Shown: piece after piece, positions 33,661 to 43,000 of the stretch
Layout of the letters: every line of letters begins with the position of its first letter
Numbering within the stretch: position 1 is the first letter of the stretch
Assembly: GCA_030619925.1 (NCBI GenBank)
Contig: JAUXAL010000015.1
Span: 1 to 57,013 of the forward strand
Direction: 5' to 3'
Length of the DNA stretch: 57,013 bases
Source of the DNA: Phycisphaerae bacterium
GTDB taxonomy: Bacteria > Planctomycetota > Phycisphaerae > Sedimentisphaerales > Anaerobacaceae
Notes under the pieces: model-generated
What the model was told of the DNA's origin: nothing
Seen by the model: the letters and a program-made list of their open reading frames with translations, nothing else
Databases searched by the model: none
Made by a program: the position numbers and the translations under genes

Positions 33661-35961
33661 ATGGCGACAGCAACCGGTACGGTTTGGGCAATCGATATAG
33701 GTAATAATTCCCTAAAAGCATTGCACTTAAGCACGGAGCGTGGGGTTGTTGAAGTGATCGGCTTCGACAATATCCAGCACGGCAGAATTCTTAGCGGAAG
33801 CAACGTGGGGGATGCCGAGAGAGACGAGCTTGTAGCATTAAGTTTGCGCAAGTTTGTAAGCAGGCACGATTTGAGCATGGACGATATTATTGTTTCTGTG
33901 CCCAGCCAGAATAGTTTTGCACGGTTCGTGAACCTGCCGCCGGTTGAGCAGAAGCGCATCCCCGAACTGGTTAAGTTTGAAGCGGTTCAGCAGATTCCTT
34001 TTGATATTAACAATGTCCAGTGGGACTGGCAGATAATGACAGAGGCCGACAGCCCTGAAATTAAGGTAGGTATTTTTGCGATCAAAAATGAAGTGGTCAA
34101 CTCGGCATTGGAGCATTTTGGCAGGGAAGAGGTGCAGGTTAGCTACGTACAGATGTCACCTATGGCTCTGTACAACTACGTGCTGTACGACCGTCCTGAT
34201 CTGGTCACTTCCGATAGTGAAGCGACCGTTGTTCTTAACGTAGGGGCGGACAATACCGATTTGGTCGTCTGCACAAACTCGACAGTTTGGCAAAGATGTA
34301 TTCTTATAGGGGGTAATGCCTTTACGAAGGCGATAGCAGATACATTCAAGCTTAATTTTGACAAGGCTGAAAAACTAAAACGTACAGCTCCGGTGAGCAA
34401 ATATGCCCGTCAGATATTCCAGGCGATGCGGCCGGTTTTTACGGATTTAGCCTCTGAGGTACAGCGGTCGCTGGGCTTTTATAAAAGCTCGAACCCCAAC
34501 ACTAAAATAGTGAAGATTATTGGCATGGGCGGGGGAACAAAACTTCGCGGCCTACTCAAATATCTACAGCAGACGCTTCAGATACCCGTTGAAAGGCCGG
34601 ATGCGTTTAAAAGGCTGGCGATAGGTCCAGGTGTCTCGCCAGCGAAATTCCACGAGAGTGTCTGCGATTTTGGTATTGTTTACGGTCTTGCGCTGCAGGG
34701 TTTGGGCCTGGCCAGGATAGAGAGCAACCTGCTGCCCCGCAGTATTGCCCGGTCGATGGCCTGGGCAGGTAAGGGCAGGTACTTTATTGCCGCAGCGTGT
34801 ATGCTGCTTGCGGTTTCACTTTTGTGCTTTGCGAGAACCGGTCTGGATAGAATGAATTATGCCAAGAACGGTCAGGTGCGACAAAGAACTGGAAACGTTC
34901 TTAATGAAATTCAGCAGACAAATCAGAAGCTCCAAGAGATTGAACGTCAAGGTTCTGAATATGAGGCGAAAATAGAAAAGGAGTTTAAGCCTTTCGAATA
35001 TCGTGAAGTTATTCCGTCGCTGCATGAAACCATCATCTCAGCCTTGCCGAACGAGAAGAACAATCCCGGACAAGCGAAGCTCTATAGGGCTTTTGCCAAT
35101 GGTGACGTGGAAGGAGTTTTTGAGACCCCCCGCAAGCAGCGAAAGCAGCTATTTGTAACGAATATGTCGGTTTACTTTTCCGTTGATCTTGCCGCTGCGC
35201 CGTTTGGCGGTGCAGATTTGTGGAGGAGGAGCCGTGGTACTCCCGGAATTGGCGACGAGTATGAAGACGAGTACGGTGAGTACGAGGACTACGAAATGAT
35301 GGAGATGATGGGGGCATACGAGTATGGTCTGCCTTTCGGATTCGACGCCCCACTTGTAGAGGAAAAGAAGCCCGGATTTGTGATAACCATAGCCGGTTAT
35401 AGTCCCTATGAAAACATAGATGAATTGATATACCCAGCCGGAGTGGGAAATAGGCAGGATCAATGGGGATTTGTTACTCGATTGTTGCACCTTGACGACT
35501 TTGTTGACGGCAATAGCCCCTTCGAGCTTTACGAGCCGACCGACCCCAATCAATTCAACCTGGAAACAAACGAAGTAAGTTTGGATGCTCAAATGCCTTC
35601 GGGGATAGGCGTTGACGATTTCAGGGAGACAAAACTGGTCCAGCCTGGGCAGAGTGAAGCTGTTGAGTGGATTTTGATTGACCCTATGACAAAAGAAACC
35701 ATCAGTAAGGTCGCTGTGCTGGGCGAGGATGGAAAGCCAGTGCTTTATCGCGGCAAGGAAGTTTATGAAGTCAATGACCATTGGTTCGTATTAAATGTTA
35801 AATTTATCTGGAGAGATGTACCTGAGTCTATTAAAGAGGCTGCGCAACCTCAACTACCGGGGCAGCTGATGGGACAAACTTATCCGGGAGCGGGATTAGC
35901 TGCGCCGCCGATTTCCCAGCCCGCAGGGGGTGGAAAGCAGGTGCCCGAATTTGAAATGTGA
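33661..35961 (+). CDS. pilM: PilM-like assembly ATPase fused to a membrane-anchored C-terminal domain
   Basis: 766 aa. Residues 5-345 are a PilM/FtsA-like actin fold: VWAIDIGNNSLKALHL (phosphate 1), VSVPSQNSFARFVNLP, VVLNVGADNTDLVVC (phosphate 2) and IIGMGGGTKLRGLLKYL (adenosine). A membrane segment at about 380-397 follows, then a coiled coil (QQTNQKLQEIERQGSEYEAKIE) and a periplasmic part with an acidic Tyr/Glu-rich insert. In other bacteria PilM is a separate cytoplasmic protein bound to the short tail of PilN; here one chain seems to carry both. GAGAGG lies 6 nt before the ATG. Two large membrane proteins follow in an operon. Confidence 0.82.
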   Translation: MATATGTVWAIDIGNNSLKALHLSTERGVVEVIGFDNIQHGRILSGSNVGDAERDELVALSLRKFVSRHDLSMDDIIVSVPSQNSFARFVNLPPVEQKRIPELVKFEAVQQIPFDINNVQWDWQIMTEADSPEIKVGIFAIKNEVVNSALEHFGREEVQVSYVQMSPMALYNYVLYDRPDLVTSDSEATVVLNVGADNTDLVVCTNSTVWQRCILIGGNAFTKAIADTFKLNFDKAEKLKRTAPVSKYARQIFQAMRPVFTDLASEVQRSLGFYKSSNPNTKIVKIIGMGGGTKLRGLLKYLQQTLQIPVERPDAFKRLAIGPGVSPAKFHESVCDFGIVYGLALQGLGLARIESNLLPRSIARSMAWAGKGRYFIAAACMLLAVSLLCFARTGLDRMNYAKNGQVRQRTGNVLNEIQQTNQKLQEIERQGSEYEAKIEKEFKPFEYREVIPSLHETIISALPNEKNNPGQAKLYRAFANGDVEGVFETPRKQRKQLFVTNMSVYFSVDLAAAPFGGADLWRRSRGTPGIGDEYEDEYGEYEDYEMMEMMGAYEYGLPFGFDAPLVEEKKPGFVITIAGYSPYENIDELIYPAGVGNRQDQWGFVTRLLHLDDFVDGNSPFELYEPTDPNQFNLETNEVSLDAQMPSGIGVDDFRETKLVQPGQSEAVEWILIDPMTKETISKVAVLGEDGKPVLYRGKEVYEVNDHWFVLNVKFIWRDVPESIKEAAQPQLPGQLMGQTYPGAGLAAPPISQPAGGGKQVPEFEM

Positions 35962-35969
35962 GCTAAAAA

Positions 35970-37358
35970 ATGGATATACCGAATTTTAGAGATATCGTAC
36001 AGAAATTAAGCGTTTTCAAGAATAATGTACCGCTGCTGGTGTCGGTAATCATAGCGCTGGTCAGTGTACTTCTTTTTGTCCCTACGCAGCTAATGAGCGG
36101 TAGGCTCAAGGAGCAGATACAGCAGGCAAGCATTACTAAGGGCACAATAGTTCAAACTCTGCCACCCGTCTCCCGTGAGCAATGGAGAGAGGCGGAAAAG
36201 CGTCAGATAGAGTACGCAAACGATGCCAATGAGATAGCAAAGTTAGCGAAGCAAAGCACCCAGAGAGAGTTATTAAGCTATGAAATATTTCCTGAGCCGA
36301 AAGACCGCTCTACGTTGATTTTCAAGAAATTTGGCCAGCGGTTTCGCGAGGGGGTGGACGAACTAATTGCTCGCGTTAATGCCGGTGATTGTCCTTCAGA
36401 TGCCGAGATAGAAAGAGGTTTGGAGAACTCATCAGGAATTCGGCGTACGAGGGGGGGGAGGATGGGACTTTCGATGGGACCTTCGATGAGGCCTTCGATG
36501 AGGTCTCCGAGAAGTCCTTTGATGAACCCGTATGGAGGGATGTATGGCATGATGGGCGAGGTCAGGCGTACGATAATTGACGAGATTTGCCTGGAGAGAG
36601 CGCAATCTTGTTCTGTTTATGTCAATCCGGTTGATTTAGCTGGATACGAATTCTGGGCAGATTATAAACTTGCGGTTGATCCGAATAAGGCCATCGAGGA
36701 CTGCTGGTATAACCAGCTGGGTTACTGGGTCATCGAAGATATTTTCGATACGATAGAGGCTATGAATTCCGCGTATGATAGCGTTCTGACAGCCCCGGTC
36801 AAACGGCTTCAGCGCGTAACTTTCACTATGGGCCTAAAGAGGCCCGGTGCGGGGGGCAGGGTGTTTACGGGGCGCAGCAGGCGGCGCAGCGGAAGAAAGA
36901 GAGACGAAGCTGACAAGCCCGCCTATGTCTTTTCTATGGATGATGGGCTGACAGAATCCTGCACGGGAAGGTTTACCGATGATGATATTGATGTCACACA
37001 TTTTAACGTTGCTGTTGTTATTAGTACAAAGGCGGTTCTGCCGTTTATGCAGGAGCTTTGCAGTGCCAAGCAGCATGTAGTTCGTGACGCCGGCTCCCTA
37101 GCCGGTGATCCGAATCCGCAAGACGCGGGACTCAGCAAGCACAATCAGATAACGATCTTAGAAAATAAGATCAGGTCGATTGACCAAGCTGAGCAAGAAG
37201 GCATAGATCACCGTTTTTACCGTTATGGGGAAGATATTGTGGTGGAATTGGATTTAATTTGCGAATATATCTTCAACAAAGAAGGCTACGATGAAATCAA
37301 ACCGGAATCGGCTAAAAAAGTGCCGGAGGTAATCGATACCAGGAGCCGCAGATGGTAA
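35970..37358 (+). CDS. Membrane-anchored protein of the PilM operon, PilO-like position
   Basis: 462 aa, starting 8 nt after pilM. One membrane segment (about residues 22-40) near the N-terminus, then a helical periplasmic region. A low-complexity stretch is built from the tetrads SMGP, SMRP, SMRS (encoded by 12-bp repeats near 36469-36504) and MNPYGGMYGMM. The C-terminal 200 residues are mixed alpha/beta. Topology and order resemble PilO after PilM-PilN, but sequence similarity is not evident to me. It probably forms part of an inner-membrane platform for pseudopili. Confidence 0.6.
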   Translation: MDIPNFRDIVQKLSVFKNNVPLLVSVIIALVSVLLFVPTQLMSGRLKEQIQQASITKGTIVQTLPPVSREQWREAEKRQIEYANDANEIAKLAKQSTQRELLSYEIFPEPKDRSTLIFKKFGQRFREGVDELIARVNAGDCPSDAEIERGLENSSGIRRTRGGRMGLSMGPSMRPSMRSPRSPLMNPYGGMYGMMGEVRRTIIDEICLERAQSCSVYVNPVDLAGYEFWADYKLAVDPNKAIEDCWYNQLGYWVIEDIFDTIEAMNSAYDSVLTAPVKRLQRVTFTMGLKRPGAGGRVFTGRSRRRSGRKRDEADKPAYVFSMDDGLTESCTGRFTDDDIDVTHFNVAVVISTKAVLPFMQELCSAKQHVVRDAGSLAGDPNPQDAGLSKHNQITILENKIRSIDQAEQEGIDHRFYRYGEDIVVELDLICEYIFNKEGYDEIKPESAKKVPEVIDTRSRRW

Positions 37359-37413
37359 GATAGTCAGCCAAAGGTGAAATCAGACGTGAAATAGCAGATA
37401 GGGAATCTAAGAT

Positions 37414-39525
37414 ATGAACAGGATAATCAACTTTTTAGAAGAGCATGTCGAGAAGATCATATTGGTCATTGTTGGGCTTGTGTGCGTCTGGATTTTGATT
37501 ACGCGTGTTCTTTTCAGTCCCAATATGGTCAGCTACGATAACGGGAAGTTCAGCCCTGGTGCCATTGATGATTATGTGTACGAACAGGCTGAGCTTTTGA
37601 GGCAGAAGCTGAACGACCCGCCCGAGCCGCTGGAACCTTATGAAGCGAGGTTTGGTGAATTCCTTGCTCTGGTTGATTCGGCTATAAGTGATATTGACGT
37701 TAGTCTCTGGCCCCCGCGGCCTTATGTCAGTTCGATGGTCGCGACTACTACTGAAAGAGCAGGAGAATACGTTCTTCCTCGTATCCCTGAAGTCAACGAT
37801 GTAGCGGCCGAGCACATCAGGGCGGTGGCTTATATGCCTACCCAAGAGATTACCGGGCAAATTCTCTATGACAAAGCCAGTAATGAGCCGAATGATCTCG
37901 ACTTTGTAACGGTGGAAGCGAAGTTTGATACTGCGGAATTATACGACAGGTTTTATGAAAGTTTTGCCGGTTATGATGTCAAAGAACAGTACCGTGACCC
38001 GTGCCTTGCGAGGCCGATCTTTGTGGCTGTGCACTTGCAAAGGCAAGAGCTGAATGGTGACGGCCGCTGGAGTGATTGGCAAGATGTGCCTCGAACCCGG
38101 ATCGACCATAACAGGAGACTGTTTGAGATTATAGAAGATGCTAAAGACTTGCCGCCGGGCGGGTTAAAGGTGCGGATACTCCGATTTGATGACTGGCAAG
38201 CCCAAACAGATCTGTTGCAGCCGCAGCCCTATCAAATCGGATCTCCCAAGGAAGAGTGGTTTCCTCCTTCGCTGCATAAGAAGTTTGTGGTGCTGCGGAC
38301 AAGTGAAGAAAGGGAAGAGAGGCGCACAGCCCGAGAGGAAGAACTGGAGGAGGGGCGTAGGGACAGAACGGAATATCGTCGCCGCAGGGCACCAGATGGA
38401 AGAATGCGTGGGGCACCACCTGCCGGTGAGGCGTATGACGGGCTCGCCGGTATCGAGGGGCTTTATGGTGACGCAGAAACGCGGACAACAAGAAGAAGAA
38501 GCCGAAGTGGTCGCCAGACCGAAGGAGGACTATATGGCGATAGAGGGGGTCCTGCGATTGGAGGGCGTTCTTCACGGAGAAGAACAAGCCGTGCCGAGGG
38601 CGACATCGACAGAGAGAGAGAGCTTGCAATAAGAAGAAGAGAGCTTACAAGGAAACCATCGACAAATGATGTCTATCGTGAATATTATAAGATTCAGATA
38701 AACTACAGAACGGATCTTGCCAAGATGCGCGAACCCCTGCTGTTCTGGGCGCACGATGATACTGTTGAGCCGATGAAGAGCTACCAATACAGAATCCGGT
38801 TAGGCGTTTTTAATCCGGTAGCTGGAGCCAAGAAGAACGATGTTATTTTATGGAGTGAGTTTTCCGACACGACCGAGACAATAACGGTTCCGGGAATGCA
38901 GTACTTCTTCGCGAAGGATGTACAAGAGGCCGCCAAGACTGTCACGGTGACGGTCTGCAAATACGTGTTGGGTTATTGGTACAGTGAGGACTTTGCGGTC
39001 AGGCAGGGAGAAATGATAGGTAAGGTTGTAGAGTCCGAGCCTGAGGAGGACGAGCCTTTTGCTCTTGGAACATATGGTGGACAATATGGTGGACCATATG
39101 GTGGACCATATGGTGGACAATATGGCCAATTTGCGGGTAGTGTCGCAGCTGGGAATCAGTTTACAGAACCCGAGACAATCGATTATGGTACCGGAGCAGT
39201 TTTGGTGGATATTATAGCTGTAAATGATTGGCTGAGTGGAAGGAACATGCGTGCCAGACGTTACTTTGATATGCTTTACAGTTTTAATGGGACCGATATT
39301 GAGCATATGCCTATTAACAGGAGATACTGGGCCAAAGGATTGCAGACTGCGTTTGGTGAAATCGCACGATTACTAAACGAGCCGAAGGAACCTTTGCGGG
39401 CTTGGGGCAGCAAACGAGCCGGTCCAAGGCGTCCAGATTTAGGTTATGAGGAATATCCGGACGAATATGATGAGGAGTATATGTATGATGAGGAGATGAT
39501 GATGATGGAGGGGAGGCGTTATTAG
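37414..39525 (+). CDS. Large membrane-anchored protein of the PilM operon
   Basis: 703 aa, 55 nt after the previous gene. A single N-terminal membrane helix (about residues 14-33) precedes a large extracytoplasmic region. A basic/acidic stretch at about 295-415 is rich in Arg-Glu runs, followed by a beta-rich part (YQYRIRLGVFNP, TVTVCKYVLGYWY). A YGGQ/YGGP tetrad repeat comes from four 12-bp units, and the tail is Asp/Glu/Met/Tyr-rich. No family recognised. Position as third gene after pilM suggests a structural or alignment role in the same machine. Confidence 0.6.
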   Translation: MNRIINFLEEHVEKIILVIVGLVCVWILITRVLFSPNMVSYDNGKFSPGAIDDYVYEQAELLRQKLNDPPEPLEPYEARFGEFLALVDSAISDIDVSLWPPRPYVSSMVATTTERAGEYVLPRIPEVNDVAAEHIRAVAYMPTQEITGQILYDKASNEPNDLDFVTVEAKFDTAELYDRFYESFAGYDVKEQYRDPCLARPIFVAVHLQRQELNGDGRWSDWQDVPRTRIDHNRRLFEIIEDAKDLPPGGLKVRILRFDDWQAQTDLLQPQPYQIGSPKEEWFPPSLHKKFVVLRTSEEREERRTAREEELEEGRRDRTEYRRRRAPDGRMRGAPPAGEAYDGLAGIEGLYGDAETRTTRRRSRSGRQTEGGLYGDRGGPAIGGRSSRRRTSRAEGDIDRERELAIRRRELTRKPSTNDVYREYYKIQINYRTDLAKMREPLLFWAHDDTVEPMKSYQYRIRLGVFNPVAGAKKNDVILWSEFSDTTETITVPGMQYFFAKDVQEAAKTVTVTVCKYVLGYWYSEDFAVRQGEMIGKVVESEPEEDEPFALGTYGGQYGGPYGGPYGGQYGQFAGSVAAGNQFTEPETIDYGTGAVLVDIIAVNDWLSGRNMRARRYFDMLYSFNGTDIEHMPINRRYWAKGLQTAFGEIARLLNEPKEPLRAWGSKRAGPRRPDLGYEEYPDEYDEEYMYDEEMMMMEGRRY
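39073..39120 (+). repeat. 12-bp tandem repeat within the coding sequence
   Basis: Four units of TATGGTGGACMA, coding for YGGQ or YGGP. Confidence 0.9.
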
Positions 39526-39570
39526 TCCGGCCTTGCGATGTCCGCCTGGGCGGGCACAAGCTTAAGTGAG

Positions 39571-39602
39571 CCCTGTTAGAAGGACGTCGACTTCTAACGG
39601 GG
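39571..39602. other. Strong hairpin after the PilM operon
   Basis: CCCTGTTAGAAG pairs with CTTCTAACGGGG (12 bp with one G-T) around an 8-nt loop, 46 nt after the operon's last stop. No T run follows. It may be the 3' end of the message or part of a structured RNA. Confidence 0.5.
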
Positions 39603-39855
39603 TGAGCACATCTGAAGTACCGATTCAATTGAGGGGGACGAGCCGAGGAAACCTGGTGCTCACGGTCGATTGTTATCACAGACTTATCGGGGGTTATCAA
39701 GTCAAAAAAAGTTGTTACTGAACTGTGCGGACATGTGCATCTTTACCAAATCCACGAGAAAAACACAGATTGATTTTCTCGTGGGAAACCTCTCTATTTG
39801 AGGCAGTCAAGACTGCGGATACGCAAGTTGCCCCCGTGTAGAGGTAAAGTTCTTA

Positions 39856-39885
39856 TTGACAAAAGCCCAGCCGAGTTGGTATAAT
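39856..39885 (+). promoter_or_regulatory. Sigma-70 promoter of the C10 peptidase gene
   Basis: TTGACA, 18-nt spacer, TATAAT: both hexamers perfect, with a TGG extension before the -10. Confidence 0.75.
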
Positions 39886-40034
39886 CTGATAGTATCCTAA
39901 TTAGCCATTATACTCTTTTCAGGAGGAGTACAAATACGCCAAAGCGCAAATCTAAAGGCACAGCTGGCTATTTCGACATTTTTAGCAAGGCTGTTTTCGT
40001 GCCGAAAGACTAAAAGAAAGGTAGGGTTCCTGTG

Positions 40035-43000
40035 ATGCATCCCTTTAACCAAAGAAAATCAGTTGCTGTTATATCGATTGGGTTGTGCTTATGTATCTGT
40101 TATGCGAGCTTAGCCGAGCCTGTTAATGTTGAGCAGGTACGAAAGGCCTCGGATACGTTTCTAAAATTGCAGCATATCCGTCAGGGAAAACAAATAAGGC
40201 TGTTTTCAGTGCCGGGTGAACAGAAAGTACCTGTCAGAGAATCGACCGCTGTAGGCCTGAGAGAAATACGTGGTGATGATGGAACTGTTCTTGCATACAT
40301 TACCGAGCTGGAGCCGCGCGGGTTCGTCGCGACCTCTGCAGATACAGATATCACTCCGATTGTCGCTTATTCTTTCAGGAGCTCCTTTCCGGCTGACGAG
40401 AACAGAAACAACCCCCTGTACCGCCTGTTGAAAGAGGACATGAAGCTAAGAGCAAAGGCGCTGGCCGAAGATGATAAATTCAAGAAGATGGAAAACAACA
40501 ACCTATGGAATTTGTATGCCAATGAAGATACAAGACATTTTGCGAGCCAGACATTCCAGGAGTGGCCGCAAGAGAGCACGACTTCCACCGACGGGTGGCT
40601 GGAGACCACGTGGGACCAGGAGCCACCTTACAACGACTTTTGTCCGCTCGACCCGGTTGATGCCAACAGATGTTATGTGGGCTGTGTGGCGACGGCGATG
40701 GCACAGGTCGTCAATTATCATCAGCAAAGTAACGTACATTTCGATGAGGACGATTCGTATTCAATGTACAGCGGCATCGATATCGACGGTGACAGCAGCT
40801 TGTACGATTTCCCCTCTTTTGAGGAGCTGAACGAGTATCTTGCCGCCCTGCGGTTTAAATACAGTAGACTGACAGAACTGGATGATATAGATGTCGCCGC
40901 ACTTAGTTTTGCTTGTGGTGTTGCTGCCCAAATGAATTATTCCAGTGAAGGCTCATCTGCTTCACCCTATGCTGCGCAGGATGCGTTGCTCAATAAGTTC
41001 GGCTTTTATTCGGCGGACATGACCGGTGGTCTGTCATGCGAGTCTTATCACACGCTGCAAGAGAATATAATTAATCAACTCCCTGCCCTGATAGGTATTG
41101 GCCCGCCGGATGGTTACGGCGGACACTTCATTGTTTGTGACGGCTATAACACAAACGGTGAGTATCACCTTAATTTCGGCTGGGGTTCCCCTCATCCTGA
41201 CGAAATAACCGAGGCATGGTATCGTTTACCAATGGGCATGCCGACTGATGATGTCATCTCGGAGGCAATACTGAATGTTCGACCTGTTCCGTCGGGTATT
41301 GATGTTGACCCGGCCCCATCTATTTTTTATAGCGTTCCGGGTCAGGAAACTGAGCCTAAAACGCTGTTTATCAAAAACAATACCGCGGGAAGCATTTTGA
41401 TAAACTCGATATCCAGTCCGGAAGGATTTGTCGTCTCCGGCGCAGATGACAGCTACTCGAACCATATAGGCTCGTTTGAAATACAGCGTCCGGGACAGGA
41501 AGCTTCGATAAATTTGAAGTTCCACCCGGATGAGGCGCGGGGCTATTATGAAACACTTACGATTAACTACGGCGATGGAAATACGAAGCATGTGATTCTA
41601 AAAGGGAACTCCTTCTCGGGTGGGACCCAAATCCCGGAGGGCGAAGTGTCCGGAACCTGGTCAGATGCCAATTCACCCTATTTTGTGGACGGGGACATTG
41701 AAGTGCCGGAGGACGGCGAGCTGGTTATCGAACCGGGGGTCAAAGTCATGTTCTTAGGCCCCTATGGCATGACCATCGGCAAAAATGCGAGGTTGGTTGC
41801 CGAGGGAAATGAGAATCACCCGATAGAATTTACGGCCTGGAATAGAGACATGGGTTGGGGCGGGCTGCGATTTATCGACTCGGGTGCCGATGACATATTG
41901 AGCTATTGTTCAATTACTTTCTCGAAGAAAAACACCGGTTCAATGGTCTATATTCCGGACATAGACCGCAATGGAGGAGCGATTTATTGCAACTCTTCGA
42001 GTCCGACCATCACGAATTGCAAAATCTCCAACAATATAGGAGACAAAGGCGGTGCAATCTATTGCTTTGAAAGCTATCCTGTGATAAGCAATACCGTGAT
42101 AGCGAACAATGCTTCGATGGGAGGCATTTCTCAGTGCGGCGGGATATACACTACGGGATGGGGTGCACCTGAAATCAAGAACTGTACGATAGTAAACAAT
42201 TTGCCCGGCGGTATTTTCACAATGTCGGGGGACGGCGTGGACATGACAAACACAATTGTGTGGGGCAATCACATGTACCAGATACGAACGGACGAATCCG
42301 TGCCGGTAGTGTCGTATTGTGATGTCCAGGACGGTTATCCCGGCCAGGGCAATATAGATGCCGACCCTTGTTTCTTTGCTCCAAGCTCTGGTGCCGGGCC
42401 GGATTATGACGGGGCATCGGCCAATTGGACCCTGCAGAGCTGTTCACCATGCATAAATTCCGGTACAGAAATATATCTTCCGGAAACCGACCTGGCGGGC
42501 AGTCAAAGGATTTATAGTGATATTGTTGATATGGGGGCTTATGAGAATCAATCAGACTTGCCTTTGATTACTGTCGCCCCATCAGGTACAGCCGATGCGG
42601 GCTTCGTAGCTCTTGCTACAGACTCGACTACCGGCCTTGATATTACGAACACGGGTAAGATAGACTTCAAAGTAGAAAGTCTGAGCATTTCCGATGAGAA
42701 CGGTGTTTTTTCGATAGTTACCGACGTACAGGATCATCTTCTGGTGCCGGGTGATTCGGTCCAGGTAGAGATTGGATTTACGCCGACAGAAGAAGGATTC
42801 TATACCGGCAGTGTTTATGTTCATTCAACCAGCAGTAATGACCCGAACAAACAAATTACTCTCAATGGAGTGGGGGTCTCAGGAATGATTATCGCTGGTG
42901 GTGAAGTCAGAGGTACGTGGACGAAGGCTGAGAGCCCCTATACAATTACAGGAGATATTCATATTCCAAGAGGGCGAACGTTGACCATCGAGCCGGGAGT

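Larger units (their letters stand above)
39526..40034. other. Intergenic region with hairpins and a promoter
   Basis: Contains a 12-bp hairpin (39571-39602) joined to a GTGAGCAC/GTGCTCAC inverted repeat (39602-39663), then the promoter of the peptidase gene. No ORF is credible. The leader downstream of the promoter (about 140 nt) shows no clear structure by eye. Confidence 0.5.

Noticed and set aside
39571-39663. Cyclic di-GMP riboswitch
   Set aside because: The order of hairpins and the conserved loop residues of known classes do not fit.
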